Assembly (NCBI GenBank): GCA_025331445.1
Contig: JAIWNE010000015.1
Coordinates: 248,001 to 312,000 of the forward strand
Reading direction: 5' to 3'
DNA: 64,000 nucleotides
Origin: Blakeslea trispora
Taxonomy: Eukaryota; Mucoromycota; Mucoromycetes; Mucorales; Choanephoraceae
Shown here: positions 9,316 through 20,639 of the stretch, in pieces
Layout: every line of letters starts with the position of its first letter
How positions within the stretch are numbered: position 1 is the stretch's first letter
Translations under genes and position numbers: made by a program
The notes under the pieces: model-generated
The model's database searches: none
What the model was told of the DNA's origin: nothing
Seen by the model: the letters and a program-made list of their open reading frames with translations, nothing else

Positions 9316-12300
9316 TTTGGGTCTATCTTGCCACTCCGGTCAAAGCAGCAACTAAGCGAAAAAGCCTTTTCCCCATGAAAGCCTATAAATCAACTCAAGC
9401 GACAACAATTGCAAAAGGACAGAGAGCCACAGATAATTCTAAACCAAATATTCGTGAAATTGGAAGAAACTCTCAATTCTCAACCTAAGGCAAAGCTTAA
9501 ACGATTTGCCAAGGTGCGAAGGTAATTCTTGGAACAAAAATAGAATGGTCAACAAAGGTTGCCTCCTAGAACTTGAAGGATATAAAGTTAATGCAGTACA
9601 ACACATCAGCTCAGTCATTAAAGGAGCAGATCGGTTCAGGAACGCCGCCAAAGAGGTAACGGAACTGTCTCAAGAATCGAAACAGATATTTGAAGAAGGA
9701 GGTGATAAAAGCGCCATCGAAATCATCCTGAAAAAAAGCTCGCAGACTTTCAGTATATTTCTGGGCAACAGGCGAAGAATTGGATTGATGATACAACTAA
9801 GCCATCCCTACTAGGCTAGTTGTTGTCGATCAAAGCACTGCTATTATTAACCAGACGATCAAATAAGTACTGTGAGGGCAAAAAGGAGAATATACCTATA
9901 ACATCATTCACGAAGCAAAAGACAAAGAGACCTAACAAGAAACCATCTAGCGGATCTGACCAGCCCAAAAAAAAAACGAGCCTATTGATTTTATGAGATG
10001 TTCAATTAGACAAAGAAGTTGTGAGATAAAAAATCAATTTATAATAATTTGAATAATCCTAGTTGATGCTGATGAGAATTGTAATGAAAGCGATTGAGTA
10101 TAATGAAAAGGAAATCCACATGTATTTGAACCATGGCAACTCTTGCTACATCATGTTCTATAAATTTCTTGAGAAGACAACGTCAATTCTCATGCTTTGA
10201 TTCATTAGAAACCATACACATGATTCTGTATGTGTACATTTATCCAAATACAGATGTGTCAACATTGAAATTGAGGCATGATTTATCTATAGCTGCAATT
10301 GTGGCTGTGTAACTATGTCTGTATAAGACATGCGAGTAGTTGATAGTTGGGCCTCGGAAGCAGCACATCGAGGTAGCAAAGTAAAAAGTGACCAGGGTCT
10401 TGCAGACAAGGAGTTCCAATAATCAATGAAAAGACAAACAATTGTACACGGATGAAAAATAGCATTTTAGGTTTGAAAGGTGGCAAAGTGGGGTGTACCT
10501 ACTGCTCAGATCTTATTTTGCTTTCTTTCCCTTTTCGTTTAACAACAAGATCATTATAAAATACTACACTTCAATTGACCTACTTTTCTCTTCTTGGAGA
10601 ATTATTCAGATAACTCGAGAATCAGAAAAAGTAGGCAATTTCACATATAATTATCCAACTTATCACACATTATCATGTTATTAACTTGAATAAAGCTTTA
10701 TTACAATTATTACAATATTCATATAGTTCAATTCTATCTCGCAATTTGCTACAAAATCTATAATTTCCCATATTTCAGGTTTAAAAGGAGGGAAAGGAGA
10801 GATTGAAGTTGAACAATAAAAATGATTTACAATGCATTTTGTACTGAATCGAATACTTTTAATACACTTTACAAGTAAGAAAGAAAGAGAAGGCTTAAGT
10901 TAAGCATAGAATTGCTCTCTGAATCTTCAAGCTATTCAAAAGCATAGCAAAAATGTTTATTCTGTTGATTACTCTATGATATTAGGATAGATAAGAATGG
11001 ATTCAAGTTATAATCGAGCATTTGTATAAGGTTTCTCGAGACATATGAAAGACTGTGTTGACATTAGAATTCTAAAAGCTTTTACTTTTTTTTCTTTGCA
11101 AGCTCCGAACAATATGTGCTGATCTGATTCTTGCATTCTAATCGACTTTTATTATATAGAGACTAGATGTGTATGGTGGAACTATAATGGATAGATAAGA
11201 CTCGGCAACACATGGCATCTTTCTCTACAAAAAACCTAAACAAGACATTGTTTGATTGTTTAGTTTGGATTTTAGGGCGGTTGCATGTCTACGTGTGCCT
11301 ATAGTCATTAGGCACGGCAATTAGAAAATGACAGTATGAGGACTATATAAGTAATATGCCTTTTTTTCGAAATGTCATTCCTTGTACTACTTTTTTTCTT
11401 TTGTATATATAAAGTCAATTTTCTGTTGATCGCCAAGATTTTCTACCAGATCAGTTTCGATTTATCATTAACAGTCTTCAAGCTCACGTAACTTACAAAT
11501 AGTTATTTAATCTTATGTAGTACAATAGTTGCTTTTGTTTTTTGTCTACATGTGGATGGCTAACTAGCACAAATAATAATAAATTATTATGAAGAATAAA
11601 AGTAGATTTGCTTTAAGCAAAATTTAACCTTTTCTTATATTTGAAAGAAGAGATTTAACACGCTTGCAGTCTCTTGTCGTTGCTTTGTTGTCTCCTATGT
11701 TTCTTTTTCCTCATATGCATCTATACACTCAACTAACTCCTAACTCATAGCAGTGAGAAAATAAAAGCGAAACATACAAACAAATGCTTAAATGCTGAAA
11801 CGCTACAGGCTCAAATCTGATCCTCCAAGGAAAAAAGCATTGTTCATTGCTGATGCCATATAGAAAGAGGAGGAGGAGTGCGGAGACTACTAGGTACACA
11901 AATGCATAAAGCAGCCTATCATTCAGGAAAAGTTTCTGCAATAATTTATCATTCTCCAAAGCATTTTAACTTTTCTCATTAATAATACCCAATCAAAGTT
12001 GATCATTCTACTGAATTTTGATGAATAGTAATGTTACTGGTTTAGTAAAAACAAACAAAAGGAAAGAAAAGAGGAGGCTTTTCTCCAAACGATACCAATT
12101 CTAAATGTAACAATTAAACGGTTAGTGACAACTCGTAATTGACAACAAGAGACAGGTAATTCCAAGAGAGTGCTTTATTTGTTGCTTATTTCAAAGAGGT
12201 TGTAATTCGTTAATATAGAAATACCAAAGATACAATCAAGAATGACTTGCAGAAAGAGATAAAACTAGACCGGCAGGTTTAGGAGATGATCAATGGGTAT

Positions 12301-13148
12301 ACAAACAAGCCATTTTGAAAAGAAAGCCTTTGCGTTAAATACTTTAATCTTCAACAAAACAGCAGCAACAACCAGGAAGAACTGTGATCGCAGCTAGGAA
12401 CTTCTTTGCTAGTTTAGGCAATGTTCACAGTGAGACTACTAAAGTATTTGATTGAAAACAGAATCATTCCCACTGCTTGCAGCTCACTTTACAAAAACTG
12501 TTTTCTTTAATCTGTTTGAAGAATGTTATCGATCAATTGAACAACAATATTTCTGTATTGATTTCAGCAACCGCGGCTCTCAAAAATAAATAAATTATAT
12601 GATCCTTGACTTATAAAATTCTTCCTCTTAGCCACACGAGAATAATAATGCAAATAACGAATTCTAGTCCTAATGTAGATTGTCCTTTTTGTTGCTAAGA
12701 AACAAACTCTCTGATTGTTCACTGCTTATATTTTCTGTATTGCAGTTTTTATGCGGCAAGTCAATTTATTTATTTATAAAAATAAAACAGAAGCTATTTT
12801 TGGGAAGATCAAGCAAGGTACACTCAGAAAAACACCAGAAAAAATAACTAAACTCGTTATAGTGCGCTTATTTTGTTCATATTAAAAAAGAGGTCTATTT
12901 TTATTCTCCCCCCTAGCCCCCTACCTATTCTTGTGCTTAACAGCATTTTATCTCTCTTTTTTTTTCATTTTTCTTTTTCTTTTCTATTACTATTTCATAA
13001 ATTCTTACTTATTTCTATTACATTCATTTAAACCCGAAATAACAATAACTGCTCTCTCTCTACTTTATTCTCTTTTCTTAAATATTAGAGAAGGAGAAAA
13101 CCACATTTTGATATCCATCTATTCAGTGAAATAATAGATCATTCAAAG

Positions 13149-13215
13149 GTGAGTTTGGAATAGTGTGTTGAGGAGGGGATAGAGAACTTATGCGTTATAT
13201 GATGATGCTATATAG
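13149..13215 (+). promoter_or_regulatory. Probable 5' UTR intron of the SKT5-like gene
   Basis: A strong donor (AAAG/GTGAGT) at 13149 and an acceptor (CTATATAG) ending at 13215 define a 67-bp interval of typical size for this window. Removing it would delete the ATG at 13190 and leave the ATG at 13229 as the first one in the message. Inferred from consensus only. Confidence 0.45.
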
Positions 13216-13228
13216 AGTAATAGATAAT

Positions 13229-14801
13229 ATGTCTCAATTACAGTCACAAGTGCAATATAATCAAAAATCGGCGCCTCCACCTCCACCAAAGCACCTTGAA
13301 GGTGTAGCCTCACCCATGCCTACACACTATCATCCACATCCTAATTCAAACACCAACCACCAATTAAATAACAATTTAAGTACAACTAATATGGCACCTC
13401 GACCTCAATTTCGGTATTCAGCTACCAACAGTTCAGCACCCTCTTTGCCTATTGCCAGGCAATCGAGTCCTTTACCCCCACATGAGACCAGTAAGACGCC
13501 ACCAGGTACTCGAACAAGCTCTGTAGCCAACCTTTCTTTAAATGGCGACCAGCTCTTAGATCATTCCCACCTAAAGCCTGGTGCACAAGCTTCCTTGCTA
13601 TCTTATAATCAAACCATCAATATGTATAGAGAAAACGCAAAAAAGACAAACAGCCCTGATATTCAATGCGATTTTGCTATTTTTATGGTAGAAGCTGCTA
13701 AACCAATTCAAGATGATGACAACACTCGCTGGGAATATTTGGCTGAAGCCGAAAAGCTATTGAAGCAGTTGGCAGGCCGTGGTCATGCAGAATCACAATA
13801 TTACCTCGGTAATCTCTATGCCTCTGGATTGTTGAGCAAAAAGGGCAAGAATGAGTTTGATAAGGCTTTTCCATTGTTTGTTCAGGCAACTAAACATCAT
13901 CATGCTGATGCCGCTTATCGGTAAGGATTAGATTTTATGCATAGTTGCACTCCATGTATTCACATATATTTCGGTAGAGCTGCGAAATGTTATGAGGATG
14001 GTTTGGGTTGTAGAAGGGATTATGGCAAAGCAGTTCAATTTTATAGGTAACGTATACAAAATTGTGTGTGTGTACATCAAAAAGAGGATTTGTGTAAATT
14101 GATAGTCTACTTCTAATTATAGAAAAGCAGCAACACTCAGCCATCCTGGTGCTATGTACAGATTAGGTGTGGCAGAAGTGAATGGTGAATTAGGCATCTC
14201 AAAAAACCCAAGAGATGGTGTCAAATGGCTAAAAAGATCCGCTGAAGCAGCCACATCCGAGTATCCACACGCAATTCATGAATTAGCCCTGTTACACGAA
14301 AGAGGTATACCCAATGTCGTCTTTGTCGATCTCTCTTATGCTGTTTCATTGTATGCTCAAGCTGCTGAGCTTGGATACGCACCTTCTGCTTTTCGACTGG
14401 GTGAATGTTACGAATATGGAAAGCTAGAGTGTAACCCTGACCCAGCCATGTCGATTCATTTCTATACGATTGCAGCCCAACAAGGCCATCGAGAAGCCTG
14501 TTTTGCCTTGACGGCTTGGTATCTCGTTGGCTCTCCTCAAGTGCTACCCCAATCAGATGAAGATGCTTATCTTTGGGCTAAGCGCGCTGCTGAAAAAGAA
14601 CTACCTAAAGCTGAATATGCTGTCGGTTACTTTACAGAAGTAGGTATTGGTGTAGTCAAAAACCCCAATGAAGCCATGGAATGGTACAAGAAAGCTGCTG
14701 AGCATGGAGACAAACGAGCCATTCAACGCTTACAGGGTAAAGGAGTTGAGCAGAAATCCAAAAAGAAGAATGGATCACAAGATGACTGTACTATCATGTA
14801 A
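13229..14801 (+). CDS. Chitin synthase activator, SKT5/CHS4-like, SEL1 repeats, CaaX end
   Basis: Exons 13229-13920, 13978-14046, 14123-14801; 479 aa. A disordered Pro/Asn/Ser-rich N-terminus is followed by SEL1-like repeats from about residue 165 to 450: AGRGHAESQYYLGNLYASGL, RAAKCYEDGLGC, AAELGYAPSAFRLGECYEYG and EWYKKAAEHGDKRA, among others. The C-terminus is CTIM, a prenylation (CaaX) motif as in yeast Skt5. In yeast this family recruits and activates chitin synthase III at the membrane. The start at 13229 is preferred because a probable 5' UTR intron removes the upstream in-frame ATG at 13190. Small exon 2 (69 bp) encodes half a repeat. Orthology to Skt5 rather than to another SEL1 protein rests on the repeat set plus the CaaX end. 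Confidence 0.88.
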
Positions 14802-15530
14802 ACAAATATATTATATTTTTCAGCAAGTATTGAAGAATTTACAGTGTTTTTTATGGATCTATCATCAAAGCAACCATTACACAAAATTTAGAAATAAAAA
14901 AAAAGGAACGTATGCACGCAAAAAACTGAATACTTGATTTTGCAGTTTCTGATTAGCATTCCATTTTATTGGGGTGGTATTTCATGTTTTGCCTGGCTGA
15001 TTAACAAACTTATCACAAACCATTTCTATGCATGTAATTTTTGGGATTTTTAATAACAGGTTATGCCCTTGTCTGCATTGTTGCTTATAAGATAAATGAG
15101 CTAGGTAATTGCATTGCATATGATCCCTCCTTTTTCTTTTGCATGACAGCCTGTCTTTTATCAATTGTTTTCAGATCTGCCTATTGATAATTATTCAAAC
15201 CTGTCTATGCAATTGTGTCACAGACGTATTTTTGATAATATCAATAGCTTGTATTTATCTGTCAGAATGGCTAAGCACTTGCAAGAATCTTCTCGAAACA
15301 AACCGTTCTACATCACTCTCGATTTTATTACTGTCAAAAAAAAAAGCGATGATTTGTTCATCATATGCATAGCCTTTCATCTTATTGGTCTAATTTGTGC
15401 TTTGTCATCTAAAAGCCCTATTGGACAGAATATCATTAGTAATCCCAGTCACGATATGTCTTTTCATTGGAGAATGGCTAGCTTCTTGCTATTTACTTTA
15501 ATCCAGGAGGATTTTAAAATTTCTTATTAA
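14802..15530. other. Intergenic region upstream of thioredoxin reductase
   Basis: No gene supported. A 121-codon frame at 15165-15530 lacks an ATG near its start and has no recognisable motif; it ends with a TAA immediately before the ATG at 15531. Confidence 0.45.
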
Positions 15531-16794
15531 ATGCTCTCTTCTCGTTTCTTATTTTCACGTCTTTCTTTCTGTTCTCGTAGAAACTTTACAACTTCAATCT
15601 TTAATATGGCTCCTCAACATCGCCCTGTTGCTATTATCGGTTCAGGACCTGCTGGTAAAGTTCATATTGTCTGAGTGTTATTAAGGTAAACTTATACATC
15701 ATCATAGGTCACACCGCTGCTATCTATCTTGCCCGTGCCAACTTGAGACCTATCATGTTTGAGGGTATGATGGCCAACGGCTTCGCTCCTGGAGGACAAT
15801 TGACTACAACTACTGATGTCGAAAACTTCCCTGGTTTTCCCAAGGGTGTTCTTGGTGGCGAGTTGATGGATTTGATGCGCGCTCAATCTGAAAACTGTGG
15901 TACTACCATCGAAACCGAAACTATCACCAAGCTCGATTGCTCTGCTCGCCCCTTCAAGATCTGGCGTGAAGGCTATGAAGAACAAGAAGAACCCACTGAC
16001 ACTGCTGATGCTGTTGTCATCGCTACTGGTGCTTCTGCTAAGCGTATGAACTTGCCCGGTGAAGAAAAGTACTGGCAAAACGGTATTTCTGCTTGTGCTG
16101 TTTGTGATGGTGCTGTCCCCATTTTCAGAAACAAGCCTTTGGTCGTCATTGGTGGTGGTGATTCCGCTGCCGAAGAAGCTATTTATCTCACAAAGTGTAA
16201 GTACAATTTCTTTTTTTCTATCATATCTAGATTTTAGTGATGGCGGAGAAACAAAACGATAGAGAGAGAGACAGACAGAGAGAAAAAGAGTATTGGTTAT
16301 GGAAATGTCAACTTTATTAACGGGTTGTTTTTCTTATAGACGGTTCTATTGTTCACGTCCTTGTTCGTCGTGATGAATTGAGAGCTTCAAAGGTCATGGC
16401 CAACAGATTGTTGCACCACCCTAAGGTAAAGGTTCATTTCAACACCTCTCCTACCGAAGCCATTGGTGACGGCAACTTGTTGACTGCTGTCGCTACCAAG
16501 AACAATGCTACTGGTGAAACCAGTCAAATCGAAGCTTCTGGTTTGTTCTATGCTATCGGTCACGTTCCTGCCACTAGCTTGGTTAAGGACCAAGTCGAGC
16601 TTGATAATGAAGGTTACATCAAGACTGTTCCTGGCTCTTCTGTTACCAATGTTGAAGGCCTCTTCGCTGCCGGTGACGTTCAAGACAAGCGTTACCGTCA
16701 AGCCATCACTTCTGCTGGTTCTGGTTGTATGGCTGCTCTTGATGCCGAACGTTACTTGAGTGAACTTGAAGAACAGCAAGCCGAAAAATTATGA
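15531..16794 (+). CDS. TRR1: Thioredoxin reductase, possible dual cytosolic/mitochondrial
   Basis: NADPH-dependent flavoenzyme that reduces thioredoxin. Exons 15531-15654, 15708-16196, 16340-16794. Two in-frame starts exist. The ATG at 15606 gives the classic 330-residue low-molecular-weight enzyme; the ATG at 15531 adds 25 residues rich in Arg/Ser/Phe and free of acids ([20 protein letters not shown]...), which looks like a mitochondrial presequence. Motifs, numbered from 15606: FAD-binding GSGPAGHTAA near residues 12-21, redox pair C146-A-V-C149 followed by DGA, NADPH-binding GGGDSAAEE, and the C-terminal FAD motif AAGDV. A TAA directly precedes the upstream ATG, so the longer form begins there or not at all. 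The upstream ATG has a weak context (T at -3) and the downstream one a better context (A at -3, G at +4). Confidence 0.95.
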
Positions 16795-18449
16795 ACAGAT
16801 TCAACTAAGCCTAGACTTTAAATCAATCTCAAGTTATAAAATTTGAGATAAATAGAACGTATTTTACATAGTGAAGATTATAAAGAAAAAAAAAGAGAGA
16901 TTTTATTGCTCATATTATTTTGCCCTCTCTAAGAATAAACAGCTATTTATTTTTTTTACCCTCTACACAAGTTTGGATTACAATTCTCTTAAAAGTTAGT
17001 TGACCTATTGCATACATTTTTTTGATCAATCATAACTTGTTGCAGGCAAAAATCTTTACACATTAATGCTTAGCTATAGACGACAATCATATTTGCTTAT
17101 CAGTTAAAATGAATTCAAGTTTCGGGGGGTAAATTAAAAGCTATTGTTATTCCACACATAAAAACTTCAATTAGCTCTTTAACAATCTACAGTTGCGGAG
17201 AAGCATACTGTATCATGCAATTAAACATTACAAGCCCAAGAAAGGCTCTTGCTTTCTCAAATTTAACAGAAATGTAGCTCATAACATAGTCTTAAAGAAA
17301 TAAAAGAAGAAAAATAACTTTTGATATTTAAATGGACCGTCATTGGCATCAATAATTGCCTGACATATGCGAATAATTCAATCAAAATTTCTGTTGAACG
17401 CAGCTCTTTTTTTTTTTTTATTCATGACTGACTTTGTTTCGATAGTTAGATTTGATGAAATCGACAGCAAGAAAAGAGAAGTTAGAACTGACTGCAACAT
17501 ATGCTAACAATAGATTCCAATTGGGAACATCCTTTCAAGCTTGTACGCTTGGTAATTCTCTTAGGATTTCTGTAGTATCTACTACATCCAGATTTAATAG
17601 TCAATTCAAAGTCTGGTTGTCATTTTTTTTCTTTGGTCTGACTGATATCAATAGTCTTGGTTTCTGAATATATAATACACCACATTCTTCTTTGAACAAA
17701 GACTTTCTGTCAGAAAAGCGACAGTTAGAAACAAAAGACTCTGGAGATGAACAGTAGCTACACTCTTGGTGAAATGGCCAAAGCCAAAACCCTAATTAAG
17801 GGCTTTTATAGACTATCCAAAATCTTGTGTGGCCTCCAAGAAAGAGCTCAAGATTTGTTGTCTGACTATGCAAATAATACAAAGAGATGTGTAATCAGCT
17901 GCGTCCAGAGGTCCATGAAGTTCGTGACCAATAATCTTGAGGTTCAAAGTTACCAATTCAGGATATGCCGTGTATGTGTATTTAGTCTCAACTATCAAAC
18001 TCTACTGACTCCGAGAAAGATTTGATTGGTTCAATCGAGATAGCCACACTGTTTCTAACAAGAAGAAGCTCTTGCATGACTCTACCTTTTTCGAGAAGTT
18101 TTTGTCAAAAGAATAAAGATAAGAAATTAAAGCGAATCAAACTTCAAGCACTTGTGTGTTCTCATATTTTACATGGCGCGATCGACTGTTTAGATTGTTA
18201 AGTTGGCATCTTCGCAAGTATAGCTTTTTTTCCTGTCTAAAACAAAAAAAAAACTTTAGTTTATAGCTGCTCAATTTATCTGGGAAGCCTTTCCATTGCA
18301 ACGAAATAAAGACCAATGGTAAAGTGGTTATATTTTTTTTTTGAAAAATTGCAAACTCCTCCTAAATCATATGTTTAATTTTTTTAGCTAATTCATTAAA
18401 AAAATATCTGGCAGTGTTGAAAAAATCGCTTACTTCACTTCTTGTCAAG
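16795..18449. other. Intergenic region, mostly without recognisable features
   Basis: About 1.65 kb between TRR1 and RAI1. Most is AT-rich and featureless. A coding-like patch at 17747-18115 is listed separately. A T-rich, A-rich stretch (about 18225-18415) is the likely RAI1 promoter. Confidence 0.45.
17747..18115 (+). other. Possible orphan gene or remnant
   Basis: An ATG frame (MNSSYTLGEMAKAKTLIKGF...) runs 92 codons to 18025. Just past it, another frame reads GAA AGA TTT GAT TGG and continues through TVSNKKKLLHDSTFFEKF to a TAA near 18115. A GTGTATG donor near 17970 and an AG near 18014 could join them. I recognise no domain. It may be a small lineage-specific gene or a decayed fragment. 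Confidence 0.25.
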
Positions 18450-19961
18450 ATGACCACGAGATCTCCTGAGAACCACTCTCTTTCAAGGGACACCAAGAGA
18501 AGAAGAACAGAAGGCGAAAATTACCGGTTTAAACTAGAGAACAATGAAGCATATGAAGGCACCTGTCCCATATTTAAACAGCCCAAAGAATTAACTTCAT
18601 ACAGTATTGACTGTGACAGACGCGTCCAGTTTGATAATCGAGAAATGGTAAGCAATACAAAAAAAAAGAAAAGGAAAATAAGATTTAGTCGGACTGACTT
18701 GCAAGTATGTATCACAGAAATACTACTATCCGCCTACAACAGGGAAAAAAGATCTAAATGAAGGTTACGAAAGAATGATACAGAGGGATGAGAGCATTTC
18801 GGAGCACATTGACACTCTTCTAGATGCGTTGACTCAATTCAATTCAAAATCTAAGGAGCAAGCCACAGCCGATATTGTAAGATAACAAAACACATACAAA
18901 AAAAAAGAATTACAAAGCAATTAATTGAAACCAAAAGGTGACATGGCGAGGCATTATGACAAAGATATTATGCACTCCTTATTCCAGAAGAGAACCCTGG
19001 GAATTACGCGCTACCCGATACAAAGTATGCTTCAAACAGAGCAAACCCACAAGCACTTAGACAGCTACTCAATTCGTATAGGACTCAATCTATATAGAGG
19101 AACAGATAACTGAACAAAAAAAGCAGCAAGAAAACCAAGCAACGGAAAAGCAGAAACGAATGAGCTATTGGGGGTATCGTTTCGAAACGCTCTGTACGAT
19201 CTCGAAACCCCCGCATCTAGTCAAGAAAGACGATCAAGAGCTTCAGGATAGATTAGCCCAGACTGTCAATACCAACATCCAGTATTGTATATTAGTGAAG
19301 ACCCAATTGGGTAGCAGCTCAATCATCATGGGCGCTGAAGTTGATTGTTGTCGAGGTAAGGTTTAATTGGATAGGAAAGAAAAATGCTCTAATCATTTAA
19401 TAGATGTAAAACCTAGCGATTCATTAAAGCAGCCTAGTAATTACATCGAGTTAAAGACATCAAGAATAATTGAAACAGACAGGAACCAGTATTCTTTTGA
19501 GAGATATAAATTACTCAAATTTTGGGCGCAATCGTTTTTGGTGGGTGTACCGAGAATTATATGTGGATTTCGAGACGATGAGGGTCATGTTCTCGATATC
19601 AAGCAATTTAAAACAATGGAAATACCACGTCTAGTTCGAGAGAAAAAGAATACTTGGGTAAAGTCAAGTTTACTGTACTTTTTTTTTTTTTGCTCAGCTA
19701 GTTCCAGTTGAACTGAAAAAAAAATTTTTTTAGAACCCATCTGTTTGCTTGAATTTTGCAAACGCACTTTTAGAATGGATCAGGTCAAGTATTACAAAAA
19801 GTGATGCAGCTGTCACTTATTCGATACAATACAAATATCCATTTGAAGAAATTAAAATAGAGTGCACAGGCCATGCATATGTATTTTTAACACAACGGTA
19901 TCTCAATGGCACAGTTCAACAAGAGATTGGAGGTCCACGGGTACCTGTGGGACCTTGTTGA
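18450..19961 (+). CDS. RAI1: RAI1/DXO family decapping nuclease
   Basis: Nuclear enzyme family that removes incomplete or non-canonical 5' caps and, in yeast, stabilises the Rat1/Xrn2 exonuclease. Six exons: 18450-18647, 18718-18876, 18938-19024, 19082-19355, 19404-19657, 19734-19961; 399 aa, usual family length. Motifs in order: KYYYPPTTGKKDLNEGYE, VTWRGIMTKILCTPY, IYIEEQ, MSYWGYRFETLC, the metal-ligand motif MGAEVDC, the catalytic IELKTSR, and KLLKFWAQSFLVGVPRIICG. All intron phases agree. The ATG at 18450 follows a T/A-rich leader and gives a short basic N-terminus. No Rat1 gene is seen in this window. Confidence 0.93.
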
Positions 19962-20334
19962 TTAATTGATAATAAAAAAAAAAATGCTTATATTCTTGTT
20001 TGTCAGGTTTCCTCATAATAAATTATTCAAATGGCTATGTTTCATTTTTTAGCAGTGAAAATTTCATGTAGTGGCTTTGAAACGTATGGATCAATTAGCC
20101 AACTAAAGAGAAGGAAAACATAATATCGCCCCCCTTCATCTTGGTACTGTTATTACAACACATGGTTTCTTTTTTTAACATGATGCGATCAACGACAAAC
20201 AAGGCAGCGAAAAAGAGAAAAGCGCGTCGTGTTAGAAAAGCATTCTTTTTGTTTTTAAACAGCCGCGTAATCTATTAATAACAAATTACCCTTTTTGTAA
20301 ACTGCAAAAAAAAAGAGCAAGTAAATTTAGATCT
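19962..20334. other. Intergenic region between RAI1 and the MADS gene
   Basis: AT-rich sequence with several homopolymer runs and no gene-like frame. The upstream regulatory region of the MADS-box gene probably begins here. Confidence 0.4.
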
Positions 20335-20639
20335 TTTGCATTCTTTCTTACTCTGCCTTTCTCTCCTCCTTCTTTCTCTCTTTCTCTTGCTTTCCCTTAT
20401 TTTTTTTTATATTGTTTATTTATAGTAGCTAGGCTAATAATACGACAATATCGAGTGTCTACATTATATTTATAAATTGGATATTCTCTTGTACACACAC
20501 ATTTAAACAACTAAAAGAGAAAGCACATTGCATTTTTTATTTTTTTATATCTACACGCCTACAAATTACACATCTTCTTTTCTTTCTTTCCTTTTTTTTT
20601 CTCTCTTTTTATCAAACAAAAAAAAAACGATCTATTAAC
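20335..20639 (+). promoter_or_regulatory. Polypyrimidine-rich leader/promoter of the MADS-box gene
   Basis: About 300 bp dominated by T and C, including CTTTCTCTCTTTCTC-type runs (20355-20400) and a second CT-rich block at 20575-20612 just before the ATG. Such tracts precede many highly transcribed fungal genes. No core TATA box can be assigned with confidence. Confidence 0.4.

Larger units (their letters stand above)
8104..13148. other. Gene-poor region with decayed frames and an inverted-repeat element
   Basis: About 5 kb without a confident gene. It contains the inverted-repeat element at 8517-8687, a hexamer repeat at 9287-9315 and weakly coding-like fragments at 8712-8972 and 9375-9830. 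The latter switch between frames and are interrupted by stops, so they look like remnants. From about 9830 to 12900 I see only AT-rich sequence with scattered homopolymers. The end (about 12940-13100) is T/C-rich and belongs to the leader of the SKT5-like gene. Confidence 0.5.

Noticed and set aside
15165..15530. 121-codon frame upstream of TRR1
   Set aside because: No ATG near its 5' end, no motif, and an AT-rich composition with hydrophobic residues typical of a chance frame.
18938..19024. Apparent frameshift in RAI1 exon 3
   Set aside because: On recount the bases read ACA AAG ATA TTA TGC ACT, and the frame VTWRGIMTKILCTPY is intact; the shift was my miscount.
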